A stretch of 33,391 nt of DNA from Ilumatobacter sp. GTDB taxonomy: Bacteria; Actinomycetota; Acidimicrobiia; Acidimicrobiales; Ilumatobacteraceae. Of this stretch, positions 1 to 7,724 are shown one piece after another. The stretch lies in assembly GCA_018666235.1 (NCBI GenBank), contig JABJAB010000074.1:1-33391 (forward strand), read 5' to 3'. Numbering within the stretch: position 1 is the first letter of the stretch; each line of letters starts with the position of its first letter. A program made the position numbers and the translations under genes. The notes under the pieces were generated by a model that worked only from the letters and a program-made list of their open reading frames with translations, had not been told where the DNA came from and did no database searches.

Positions 1-1194
1 GCGATCGATCTCAGCGAGAGACCGGACGCCGCTCAGCGCCATCGTTCGCTCGAGGCCCTCACGCATGAAGTCGAGCATGTGGGCGACGCCGCGTTCGCCG
101 CCTGCTCCAAGTGCATAGAAGTACGGACGACCGATCGAGACAGCGTCAGCGCCCAGCGCGATCGCTTTGACGATGTCGCTCCCCCGCCGCACGCCGCCGT
201 CACAGATAATCGTGCCGTTGTCACCAATTTCTTGTCGCACCGGTTCGACGAGCGAGATCGGTGCGGGAGCGTCGTCGAGTTGACGCCCTCCGTGGTTCGA
301 GAGGCCGATGCCCTCGACGCCCATCGCGACGGCCTGCTTTGCGTCAGCGACGGTCTGGATCCCCTTGAGCACGATCGGCCCGTCCCAGATCGATCGGAGC
401 CAGTCGATGTCGTCCCACGACAACGCCTGGTCGAACTGGCGTGCAACATGTTCGGCGAGCGACACCGCGGTACTGCCGTCCTCGTCGTTCTTGCCGACAA
501 CGTTGGCGAAGGTGATGGGCTCGTTGCGCAGGAAGTCGATGGTCCACGACGGGTGGATCGCACCGTCGACGAGCGTGCCGACACCGATCTTGGGCGGCAG
601 CGTCATTCCTCGCCGCACATCGCGTTCGCGTCGCCCCAGGACGGCCGTGTCGACGGTCAACCAGATTGCTGTGAAGCCCGACGCCTTGGCTCGCTCGATC
701 AGGTCTTTGACGAGCCCGCGGTCCTTCCAGGTGTACACCTGGAACCATTTCTCGCCGTCGCTGACCGCAGCCACTTCCTCGATCGAGCGAGTCCCCATGG
801 TGGAGAGCGACCACGGCAGCCCAGCCTGGGCTGCGGCGCGCGCCACGGCCAACTCTCCCTGGGAGTGAGCGATGCGGGTGAACCCGGTCGGCGCCAAGAT
901 CAGTGGCATCGCTGCCGGTCGGCCAAAGATCGTGGTCGACGTATCGATGTTGCTCACGTCTCGGAGCACGCGCGGCTTGAATTCGATGTCAGCGAACGTG
1001 GTGACGTTGCGGGCAAGTGTCCGCTCGTCCTCCGCTCCCCCATCGATGTAGTCGAACACCCCGAACGGAAGTCGCCGCTTGGCTATCCGACGGTAGTCGT
1101 CGATACACGCCGCCTTCTTGAGACGCCGTTCGACCGGATCACGCGTGATCGAATCAAACTGCACGACCGAACGAAACGTCTTCAGCATTCCCAT
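1..1194 (-). CDS. FMN-dependent alpha-hydroxy-acid oxidizing protein (LldD/MftD-like), 3' end cut by window edge
   Basis: The minus-strand frame is open from ATG at 1194 to the window edge (398 residues, no stop yet), so the C-terminus is missing. A second in-frame ATG at 1188 is an equally possible start. The family oxidises L-lactate, glycolate, mandelate or similar 2-hydroxy acids with FMN on a TIM barrel. Visible hallmarks are FDYIDGGAEDE near residues 47-57, whose Tyr49 is the usual active-site tyrosine. LAPTGF follows, then the FMN-binding VYTWKD. The catalytic SNHGGRQLD has His301 and Arg304, and the phosphate-binding GVRRGSDIVKA and GRPYFYAL come last. The closest remembered relatives are L-lactate dehydrogenase LldD and the mycofactocin-associated MftD; the sequence alone does not fix the substrate. 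It lies 77 bases after a GntR regulator gene on the same strand and is probably its target. Confidence 0.9.
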   Translation of the reverse strand, partial: MGMLKTFRSVVQFDSITRDPVERRLKKAACIDDYRRIAKRRLPFGVFDYIDGGAEDERTLARNVTTFADIEFKPRVLRDVSNIDTSTTIFGRPAAMPLILAPTGFTRIAHSQGELAVARAAAQAGLPWSLSTMGTRSIEEVAAVSDGEKWFQVYTWKDRGLVKDLIERAKASGFTAIWLTVDTAVLGRRERDVRRGMTLPPKIGVGTLVDGAIHPSWTIDFLRNEPITFANVVGKNDEDGSTAVSLAEHVARQFDQALSWDDIDWLRSIWDGPIVLKGIQTVADAKQAVAMGVEGIGLSNHGGRQLDDAPAPISLVEPVRQEIGDNGTIICDGGVRRGSDIVKAIALGADAVSIGRPYFYALGAGGERGVAHMLDFMREGLERTMALSGVRSLAEIDR

Positions 1195-1271
1195 CAACGG
1201 CAGGCTACGACGCTCCGGCACTCCGAACCGCAGGCAGGTGGGACACAACCCGGGCAGCGCAGACAACGATG

Positions 1272-1997
1272 TCAGTCGACCAGGCGCAAGCCTGAAGGAG
1301 TCATGCTCGGCTCCGCCTGCGGCAAATCGACGACGAACTCGGTGCGGTGCGCCGGAAACAGGTGCTCACTGACCAGCACCGGCTCACCTTTGCGATCCGT
1401 GGTGACGCGTTGACAACGCAGCAGCGGTGAGCCGACTTGGATCCCGAGCAGCTTCGCATCTGCGGGCTCCGCTGAATCGGCGCCAATGGTCTGCGTGGCT
1501 CCGCGCAGTTCGATGTCAAGCAACTCATAGAAGGGGCGTTGCTCGACGTCGGTGCGTGACAGGCTCGCGCCGAGGTCAGCGGGACACCAGACGGTCACGA
1601 CGGCAAATGGCTCGCCGTCAGCGAGATTGACTCGCTTGACTCGCAGCACCTGATCGGTCCGGAGCAACTTACGAACTCGCGCCGGCGGTTGTTCGAATGC
1701 AAACTCGCTGACCTTGCGCTCGCTGATCTTGCCCACACCTTCGACCTGTGACTCGATCGTGCCAAGCGATGTGAGGCTCTGACGCACTGGTTCGGTTGCA
1801 ACGAACCACCCGAATCCTTGACGTGCCGCGATCAACCCATCATCTCGGACGAGTTCGAGAGCTCTGCGCACCGTGACCCGGGATGCAGCGAACTCCGCGG
1901 ACATCTCTGCCTCGGATTGCAGCACGGTCCCTGGCGGCGAGCTACGTGCCCGCTCGCGCAGTTCGTCTGCGATCTCTTGGTACCGAATCCGCCTCAC
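1272..1997 (-). CDS. GntR family (HutC/UTRA subfamily) transcriptional regulator
   Basis: This is a 241-residue protein starting at GTG 1997, a start that overlaps the stop of the upstream VOC gene (GTGA). The frame is open further upstream, but the overlap and the typical opening IRYQEIADELRERA favour this start. The N-terminal winged helix-turn-helix spans about residues 5-70, with QSEAEMSAEFAASRVTVRRAL and the wing DDGLIAARQGFGWFV. The rest is a UTRA ligand-binding domain: LRVKRVNLADGEPFAVVTVW, FYELLDIELRGATQTI, LLRCQRVTTDRKGEPVLVSEHLFPAHRTEF. HutC-type regulators bind small metabolites and usually repress the adjacent catabolic genes. Its position between the VOC gene and the hydroxy-acid oxidase suggests local control by an organic acid; the ligand is unknown. 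Confidence 0.93.
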   Translation of the reverse strand: MRRIRYQEIADELRERARSSPPGTVLQSEAEMSAEFAASRVTVRRALELVRDDGLIAARQGFGWFVATEPVRQSLTSLGTIESQVEGVGKISERKVSEFAFEQPPARVRKLLRTDQVLRVKRVNLADGEPFAVVTVWCPADLGASLSRTDVEQRPFYELLDIELRGATQTIGADSAEPADAKLLGIQVGSPLLRCQRVTTDRKGEPVLVSEHLFPAHRTEFVVDLPQAEPSMTPSGLRLVD

Positions 1998-2401
1998 GTC
2001 TGCACCAACTCGATTCGGTTGCCGAACGGGTCGAAGACATGGCACCGCGTGAGGCCCACAATCTCGTTGTTCCACGTCGCATCAAGGCTGCTGCTCTCGA
2101 TGAAGCTCGTGAGATTGTCCATCGTCAGCGCCGGGTGTGCCTTGTTCGCAGCGACAAACGATTCCTCCGCGCCGACGTGCACCCGCACATCTCCGGCTTC
2201 AAACCACGCGCCACCGCGCGCTGCGAGTCGGGGCGGCTTCGGCACCTCGGACAAACCCAACACGCCGACATAGAACGCTCTGGCGTCGTCTTCGGCTCCG
2301 TTTGGGATGGCGAGTTGAACGTGATCGATGCCAACCCATTCCGGTGCGACTCGCCCCTGCGGGTCGCTCGAAGCGTTCGTGGGGTGCTTTGCCGAACTCA
2401 T
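1994..2401 (-). CDS. VOC family (glyoxalase/dioxygenase-fold) protein
   Basis: A 135-residue protein from ATG 2401. It shows the vicinal-oxygen-chelate pattern: IDHVQLAIPNGAEDDARAFYVGVLGL, a central GGAWFEAGDVRVHVG, and the C-terminal LTRCHVFDPFGNRIELVQ. The candidate metal ligands are the His of DHVQL, the His of VRVHVG and the Glu of NRIELV, as in the glyoxalase fold. The exact reaction cannot be read from the sequence; members include lyases, isomerases, dioxygenases and resistance proteins. Its stop overlaps the GTG of the GntR gene, so the two are translationally coupled. The start codon lies about 8 bases after a TATAAT box, which implies a leaderless transcript. Confidence 0.88.
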   Translation of the reverse strand: MSSAKHPTNASSDPQGRVAPEWVGIDHVQLAIPNGAEDDARAFYVGVLGLSEVPKPPRLAARGGAWFEAGDVRVHVGAEESFVAANKAHPALTMDNLTSFIESSSLDATWNNEIVGLTRCHVFDPFGNRIELVQT

Positions 2402-2417
2402 GAACTTGTATTATAGT
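2389..2417 (+). promoter_or_regulatory. acn promoter (sigma-70 type, leaderless)
   Basis: TTGCCG (2389-2394) and TATAGT (2412-2417) are separated by exactly 17 bases. The aconitase ATG at 2425 begins 7 bases after the -10 box, which places +1 on or next to the start codon. The element overlaps the divergent VOC promoter and the VOC start codon, so the two polymerases would exclude each other. Confidence 0.65.
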
Positions 2418-2438
2418 TGTCTACATGGCTTCTGTGAG
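2410..2438 (-). promoter_or_regulatory. Promoter of the VOC-GntR-oxidase cluster (leaderless)
   Basis: On the minus strand a perfect TATAAT occupies 2415-2410. With 17-base spacing it is preceded by CTCACA at 2438-2433 (4 of 6 matches to TTGACA). The start codon at 2401 begins 8 bases after the -10 box, so the predicted transcript starts at or within a base or two of the ATG. The -35 element lies inside the first codons of the divergent aconitase gene. Seen: the boxes and spacing. Inferred: use as a promoter. Confidence 0.55.
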
Positions 2439-4689
2439 TGCAACTACCCCCATCGAACTCGTCGAGCGTGTCTACGCCGCCCTTCCAGGCAACGTCGAAA
2501 TCGCCCGCGACCGCCTGAATCGGCCGCTGACACTGACGGAAAAGATCCTCGTCAACCACCTCGCCGACCCCCAAAACCAGGAACTCGAACGTGGTGACAG
2601 CTACGCCGACTTCCACCCGGACCGCGTCGCGATGCAGGACGCAACAGCGCAAATGGCACTCCTCCAATTCATGACCGCAGGTCTTCCCGAAGTGGCCGTG
2701 CCCTCGACGGTCCACTGCGATCACCTGATTCAGGCCAAGGTCGGCGCGAAGATCGACCTCGGCGTCGCGGTCGACACCAACGCCGAGGTGTACGACTTCC
2801 TCAAGTCCGTCAGCGCCAATTATGGCATCGGATTCTGGGGCCCCGGCTCAGGGATCATCCATCAGGTCGTCCTCGAGAACTACGCCTTCCCCGGCGGCAT
2901 GATGATCGGCACTGACAGCCATACCCCCAACGCTGGCGGGCTCGGCATGGTCGCCATTGGAGTCGGCGGCGCTGACGCCGTTGACGTGATGACCGGTTTC
3001 GCCTGGAACGTCAAGTGGCCAAAGGTCATCGGCGTGAAGCTCACCGGCACGCTCTCCGATTGGAGTAGCCCGAAGGATGTCATCCTCGAAGTCGCCCGCC
3101 AACTCACAGTCAAAGGCGGCACTGGGGCGATCGTTGAGTACTTCGGCGCCGGCGCCGATTCGATCTCTGCAACCGGCAAGGCCACCATCTGCAACATGGG
3201 CGCTGAGATCGGCGCCACGACGTCGGTGTTCGGCTACGACCAGAACATGAGCCAGTACCTCAAGGCCACCGGCCGCGAGGCCATCGCGGACGCCGCTGAC
3301 AAGGTGTCCGATCACCTCCGTGCCGATCATGGCGCCGACTACGACCAGCTCCTCGAAATCAACCTCGATGATCTCAAGCCACTGATCAACGGACCGCATA
3401 CGCCCGATCTGGCCCACAAGGTGGGCGCCGGTGTCGGCGAAGCAGCACGGGCCAACGACTGGCCACTCGTTCCTTCAGCCGCACTCATCGGTTCGTGCAC
3501 CAACTCCTCCTACGAGGACATCACCCGCGCCGCTTCGATCGCACGCCAGGCCGCTGCCAAGGGTCTCACCGCAAAAATTGATTTGATGATCACACCCGGG
3601 TCCGAGCAAACCCGCGCGACCATCGAACGCGATGGCTTACTTGCCGACCTCGAAGCCATCGGCGCCACGGTGCTTGCCAACGCGTGCGGCCCTTGCATCG
3701 GGCAGTGGAGCCGCCCCGAGTCGATCACGAGCGCGTCCAACACGATCGTCACGTCCTTCAACCGCAACTTCCCCAAGCGCAACGACGGCTCGCCCAACAC
3801 CCTTGCATTCGTCACCTCACCGGACACGGTGATGGCGATTGCACTGTCGGGGCGCCTCGATTTCGATCCGACGGTCGACACGATCACTGCACCCGACGGC
3901 ACCGAGGTCAGTCTCGATGCACCCGTTGGCCAGATTCTTCCCGACGCCGGCTATGACCCTGGCGAAGACACGTTCACCGCTCCGCCAGCCGATGGCCACG
4001 ACGTGCCAATTGCCGTGAGCCCCACCTCCGACCGCCTGCAGTTGCTTGAGCCGTTCGAACCAGTGTCGCTCGATCGCTACAGCGGCCTGCCGGTGCTCGT
4101 CAAGGCACAGGGCAAGTTCACCACCGACCACATTTCGATGGCCGGTCCCTGGCTGAAGTATCGGGGCCACCTCGAGAACATCTCGGGCAACCTCTACCTC
4201 GGCGCGGTGAACGCGTACGAGGGCTACGAAGTCGGCTTCGGCAAGAACCAACTCACCGGCGAGACGCAGCGTTTCCCCGAGATCGCCAAGGAATACCACG
4301 AGGCGGACCAAGCATGGATCGTCATCGGCGACGAGAACATGGGTGAAGGTTCGAGCCGCGAGCACGCGGCCATGGAGCCTCGCTTCCGGATGGGGCTCGT
4401 GGCGATCGCACGCAGCTTTGCCCGTATCCACGAGACCAACTTGAAGAAGCAGGGCATGGTTCCGCTCACGTTTGCCGACCCGGCCGACTACGACAAGATC
4501 GGCGAAGACGACCGCATCAACGTGGTGTCGTTGCCGCCAGTTCCAGGCGAGACCGTGCGGTGCGAGATCGTCAAGTCCGACGGCACCGTCGTTCCCTTCG
4601 AGTGCAACCACACGTTCAGCCCCGAACAGGTCGAGTGGTTCGAGGCTGGCTCCGCACTCAACATCATTCGCCGGAAGTCGCAGGGCTGA
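2425..4689 (+). CDS. acn: Aconitate hydratase, mitochondrial (Aco2) type
   Basis: A 754-residue TCA-cycle enzyme interconverting citrate and isocitrate through cis-aconitate on a [4Fe-4S] cluster. The three cluster cysteines are Cys358 (in GSCTNSSYED), Cys421 and Cys424 (in ACGPCIGQW); the 63- and 3-residue spacings equal those I recall for human ACO2. Other signatures are GTDSHTPNAGGLGMVAIGVGGADAV, TTDHISMAGPWLKYRGHLENISGN, and the swivelling-domain GEGSSREHAAMEPRF with the substrate-binding Ser and Arg. The length and the wording around NYGIGFWGPGSGIIHQ mark the shorter mitochondrial subtype. Most actinobacteria I know carry the roughly 900-residue AcnA/IRP type instead. Downstream, a tiny membrane protein follows after 34 bases. 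Confidence 0.97.
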   Translation: MASVSATTPIELVERVYAALPGNVEIARDRLNRPLTLTEKILVNHLADPQNQELERGDSYADFHPDRVAMQDATAQMALLQFMTAGLPEVAVPSTVHCDHLIQAKVGAKIDLGVAVDTNAEVYDFLKSVSANYGIGFWGPGSGIIHQVVLENYAFPGGMMIGTDSHTPNAGGLGMVAIGVGGADAVDVMTGFAWNVKWPKVIGVKLTGTLSDWSSPKDVILEVARQLTVKGGTGAIVEYFGAGADSISATGKATICNMGAEIGATTSVFGYDQNMSQYLKATGREAIADAADKVSDHLRADHGADYDQLLEINLDDLKPLINGPHTPDLAHKVGAGVGEAARANDWPLVPSAALIGSCTNSSYEDITRAASIARQAAAKGLTAKIDLMITPGSEQTRATIERDGLLADLEAIGATVLANACGPCIGQWSRPESITSASNTIVTSFNRNFPKRNDGSPNTLAFVTSPDTVMAIALSGRLDFDPTVDTITAPDGTEVSLDAPVGQILPDAGYDPGEDTFTAPPADGHDVPIAVSPTSDRLQLLEPFEPVSLDRYSGLPVLVKAQGKFTTDHISMAGPWLKYRGHLENISGNLYLGAVNAYEGYEVGFGKNQLTGETQRFPEIAKEYHEADQAWIVIGDENMGEGSSREHAAMEPRFRMGLVAIARSFARIHETNLKKQGMVPLTFADPADYDKIGEDDRINVVSLPPVPGETVRCEIVKSDGTVVPFECNHTFSPEQVEWFEAGSALNIIRRKSQG

Positions 4690-4723
4690 TCACGGCCGAC
4701 AGATTGGATCGACGCCCCCAGCC

Positions 4724-4939
4724 ATGACGACACGACACGACCAAGTGATTGGCGTCGTCTGGCTGGCGGTCGTCGCTGTCTTCGTCGCGGCGATGATCGC
4801 CGGACTCATCCAAGTCGTCGGCAACACGACCGCGAGCATGGTGTACCGATGGGCGATGGCACTGCTTTTCCTCGGCAGCTCGCTCGCCTGGCTCACCGCA
4901 TACCACCAATCCGCGCTGCGCCGCTTCTTCAAACGATGA
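4724..4939 (+). CDS. Small two-helix membrane protein, unknown function
   Basis: A 71-residue protein from ATG 4724, 34 bases after the aconitase stop, so probably cotranscribed. Hydrophobic segments cover about residues 9-32 (IGVVWLAVVAVFVAAMIAGLIQ) and 44-60 (MALLFLGSSLAWLTAY). The tail SALRRFFKR is strongly basic, which by the positive-inside rule puts the C-terminus in the cytoplasm. The frame stays open further upstream inside the aconitase gene, but that part lacks sensible composition. I do not recognise a family and assign no function. Confidence 0.6.
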   Translation: MTTRHDQVIGVVWLAVVAVFVAAMIAGLIQVVGNTTASMVYRWAMALLFLGSSLAWLTAYHQSALRRFFKR

Positions 4940-4993
4940 GCGCCGCCGATCTCCGACCCGTCAGAGTTCGCAGCTGATCACCAAACTTCACGA

Positions 4994-6220
4994 GTGACGG
5001 ATCTGTCGGCATCCCCGGTGCGGCAGCTGATGCGCGACCGCGACTACCGCAACTTCTTGGTGGCGAACATCCTGTACACCGGGGTCAACGGCACACTGCG
5101 GTTCGCTTTCATCTGGCTCATCGTCACCCTGACCGACTGGGAGTCAGCCGAAGGACTTGTGGCAATCGCCCTCGGACTCCCCGCGATGCTGCTGTCGCTG
5201 CCAGCAGGCGCTTGGTCAGATCGCGTCGACCGCAAAGCCCTGTACATCACCTGGACGTCAGTGACAGCAGGGGCGATGGCGCTCTTTACCGCAGTGATCG
5301 CGACCGGCAACGCGACACCAATCATCACGGGCCTCGCTGCTGTGGTGATCGGAACGTCAATCAGCGTCAACTCGCCAAACGTCCAGGCGATCGTTCCGTT
5401 GCTCGTCCCCAAGAAGCACCTCATGAACGCTGTCGCGTTGCAGAATGGCGCCGGTCAAGCTGCCGGCTTCGGTGGCCTTGTGTTGGGCGGGTTGGCAATC
5501 GAACTGCTCGGCGATGCCGGCGGGTTCGCGCTCCTCACAGTGCTGACCGCCGCGTCGGTGTTCATCATCGCCCGCGTCATCATTCCCAATGACGCCGCCA
5601 TCGACACCGAAATACGGGCTGGCATGATCAGCTCGATCGTCGCGGGAGCCAAGTTCGGTCTCGGCCGCGATCCGTTGCGGACCTTGCTGCTCCTCTCGGT
5701 CATGCTCGGTGGTTCGTTCAGCGTGATGCAGATCTCGATGCCACGTGTCGTCGAAGACGTCTACGGTCGCGACGCCGGGGTCGCGGGCGTCGTGCTCGGC
5801 GCTTTCGGTATTGGGATGCTGATCAGTTCGGTGGCTGTTTCGCGCCGTCGTGCGATGCGACACGGCTGGAATATCACGCTGTTCATTGGCATCGGTCTTG
5901 GCCTGGGGCAGTTCGCGCTGAGTTTCGCCGCCAACGAGTGGGTCGCGATGTTGGTGATGCTGGCGTGGGGCCTGAACGCTGGCATCGCCATGGCGAGCCA
6001 CCGAACGCTGATGCAGACCAACACCCCACCCGAGATGATGGGCCGGGTCATGGGCCTGATGATGCTCGGGTTCTCGGGATCACTACCGATCGGCGCGGTG
6101 ACCTCGAGTGTGCTCGCACCGCAACTCGGGCCTCAGATGACGATGCGCGTCGTTGGTGCAGCGACCATGGTCGTCACCATGGCGCTGACGTTCAGACGCT
6201 CCATCGTCGACCTGCGTTGA
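4994..6220 (+). CDS. MFS transporter (MFS_3/EntS-like exporter)
   Basis: A 408-residue polytopic membrane protein from a GTG start at 4994 with roughly 10-12 hydrophobic helices. It opens with the cytoplasmic RQLMRDRDYRNFLVANILYTGVNGTLRFAFIWLIV. The family signature between helices 2 and 3 is visible as LPAGAWSDRVDRKALYI (GxxxDRxxRR-like). Later segments include SVNSPNVQAIVPLLVPKKHLMNAVALQNGAGQAAGFGG and PPEMMGRVMGLMMLGFSGSLPIGA, which are typical of the enterobactin-exporter-like branch of the major facilitator superfamily. It should export a small molecule by proton antiport; the substrate cannot be read. It ends 7 bases from the convergent sulfatase gene. Confidence 0.9.
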   Translation: MTDLSASPVRQLMRDRDYRNFLVANILYTGVNGTLRFAFIWLIVTLTDWESAEGLVAIALGLPAMLLSLPAGAWSDRVDRKALYITWTSVTAGAMALFTAVIATGNATPIITGLAAVVIGTSISVNSPNVQAIVPLLVPKKHLMNAVALQNGAGQAAGFGGLVLGGLAIELLGDAGGFALLTVLTAASVFIIARVIIPNDAAIDTEIRAGMISSIVAGAKFGLGRDPLRTLLLLSVMLGGSFSVMQISMPRVVEDVYGRDAGVAGVVLGAFGIGMLISSVAVSRRRAMRHGWNITLFIGIGLGLGQFALSFAANEWVAMLVMLAWGLNAGIAMASHRTLMQTNTPPEMMGRVMGLMMLGFSGSLPIGAVTSSVLAPQLGPQMTMRVVGAATMVVTMALTFRRSIVDLR

Positions 6221-6227
6221 CCTCGAT

Positions 6228-7724
6228 TCAGGCGCGGCGACCGGCTTCGACATCGTTCAGATCGAGGTGGTTGCGCATGTATTGATTGGTCGCATCACTC
6301 TGTGGCACGAAGTCCCACGCCTCGAAACGACCCTGCCGCAGCGCCCGGTCGACGGTGGCGCGCGACTGTTGGTTCGAGCGCACCGCAGCGTTGATGGTGC
6401 CCGGGTCCCATCGCTCGAAGATCTCGGCCTCGAAAGCCGCCACCATCGTTGCATGCTCCGGACTCAGCGCAAGGTTACGTAGCTCACTCGGGTCGACATC
6501 CAGGTCGTACAACTGGGCCGGGTCTGGTTGCGACCAAATGTACTTCCACGGTCCGCGACGGATCATGAAGATCGGAGCGATCGCGCCTTCACCGAGGTAC
6601 TCCCCCACCACGGTTCTGTGCTCAATCCCAGTGCGATTGAAGAGCGGAACGAGACTTGCCCCGTCCATCTCATCGGGGATCTCGACGTCAGCTATCTCGA
6701 GCAACGTGGGTGCCAGGTCGAGGAGACCGGCGTGTGACGCGTTGACGGACGGCCGCACCCCCGGGCAATTGACAATGAGCGGGATCCGAGCGCTGTGCTC
6801 GAAGAAGTTCATCTTGTACCAGAGGCCGCGCTCGCCGAGCATGTCGCCGTGATCGGCGGTGACGACCACGACAGTGTTCTCGCGCATGTTGTGGCGGTCG
6901 AGTACCTCGATCATGTTGCCGACATGATCATCGACGTAGCTGATGTTGGCCAGATATGCGTGCCGAGCGTCGCGAACCTGATCGTCAGAAAGCTGGGCCG
7001 TGTCGGCACCGATGACGTTGCGGAGACGACGACTGTGTGGATCAACCTGAGCGTCGGGCAGGTCGCTGACCGTCGGCATCGGGATCTCGTCGTCGGTGTA
7101 GAGATCCCAGAACTGCTGCCGAGCAACGTACGGATCGTGCGGGTGCGTGAACGACGCGGTCATCATCCATGGTCGAGGATCTGCAGTCCTTGCGAGGTCA
7201 CGCAACTGACGAACCGCGTGATGGGCGACGTCGTCGTCATAGTCGAGTTGGTTCGACACGTCGACCACGCCGGCTTGCACGACCGAATCCATGTTGTGAA
7301 ACCACCAGTCGAACCGACCGTCTGGGTCGCCCCAGTTTGGGGTCCAACCGAAGTCGGCCGGGTAGATGTCTGTCGTCAACCGCTCTTCGAATCCGTGCAG
7401 TTGGTCCGGGCCGACGAAGTGCATCTTGCCAACGAGCGACGTCTGGTAGCCAGCGGCGCGAAGGTGATGCGCAAAGGTCGGAATGCTCGATGGGAATTCG
7501 GACGCGTTGTCGTAGGCGCCAATCTTGCTGTTGAGTTGCCCACTCATCATCGCGAAGCGAGCGGGAGCACAGAGCGGACTATTGCTGTACGTGCTGGTGA
7601 AGTTGACGCCCGACGCTGCGAGCCGGTCGATGTTCGGCGTCTTGGCTGGGCCACCGTGGAACGAGAGGAATGGTGCCGACAGTTGGTCGGCCATAATCAG
7701 CAGAATGTTCGGCTGATCCTTCAC
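6228..7724 (-). CDS. betC: Choline-sulfatase (type I sulfatase)
   Basis: A 498-residue arylsulfatase-superfamily hydrolase predicted to release sulfate and choline from choline-O-sulfate. The metal-binding NILLIMADQLS opens the protein. The maturation motif C-A-P-A-R contains Cys52, which should be converted to formylglycine by a separate maturase. GKMHFVGPDQLHGFEERLTTDIYPADF follows, and the family-typical TADHGDMLGERGLWYKMNFFEHSARIPLIV lies near residues 295-325. The C-terminal part with YLGEGAIAPIFMIRRGPWKYIW is characteristic of BetC rather than of other sulfatases. Its ATG overlaps the choline dehydrogenase stop (ATGA at 7721-7724), so the two enzymes are coupled and act in sequence: sulfate ester to choline to betaine aldehyde. 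No sulfatase-modifying enzyme lies in the window. Confidence 0.88.
   Translation of the reverse strand: MKDQPNILLIMADQLSAPFLSFHGGPAKTPNIDRLAASGVNFTSTYSNSPLCAPARFAMMSGQLNSKIGAYDNASEFPSSIPTFAHHLRAAGYQTSLVGKMHFVGPDQLHGFEERLTTDIYPADFGWTPNWGDPDGRFDWWFHNMDSVVQAGVVDVSNQLDYDDDVAHHAVRQLRDLARTADPRPWMMTASFTHPHDPYVARQQFWDLYTDDEIPMPTVSDLPDAQVDPHSRRLRNVIGADTAQLSDDQVRDARHAYLANISYVDDHVGNMIEVLDRHNMRENTVVVVTADHGDMLGERGLWYKMNFFEHSARIPLIVNCPGVRPSVNASHAGLLDLAPTLLEIADVEIPDEMDGASLVPLFNRTGIEHRTVVGEYLGEGAIAPIFMIRRGPWKYIWSQPDPAQLYDLDVDPSELRNLALSPEHATMVAAFEAEIFERWDPGTINAAVRSNQQSRATVDRALRQGRFEAWDFVPQSDATNQYMRNHLDLNDVEAGRRA

Noticed and set aside
79..1413. 444-codon plus-strand frame over the hydroxy-acid oxidase gene
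   Set aside because: The minus strand encodes a well-conserved FMN oxidase throughout; this is a GC-driven shadow.
4472..4723. Upstream extension of the small membrane protein frame into aconitase
   Set aside because: The extension overlaps the aconitase coding region and reads as Arg/Ser/Pro-rich shadow sequence; ATG 4724 is the sensible start.
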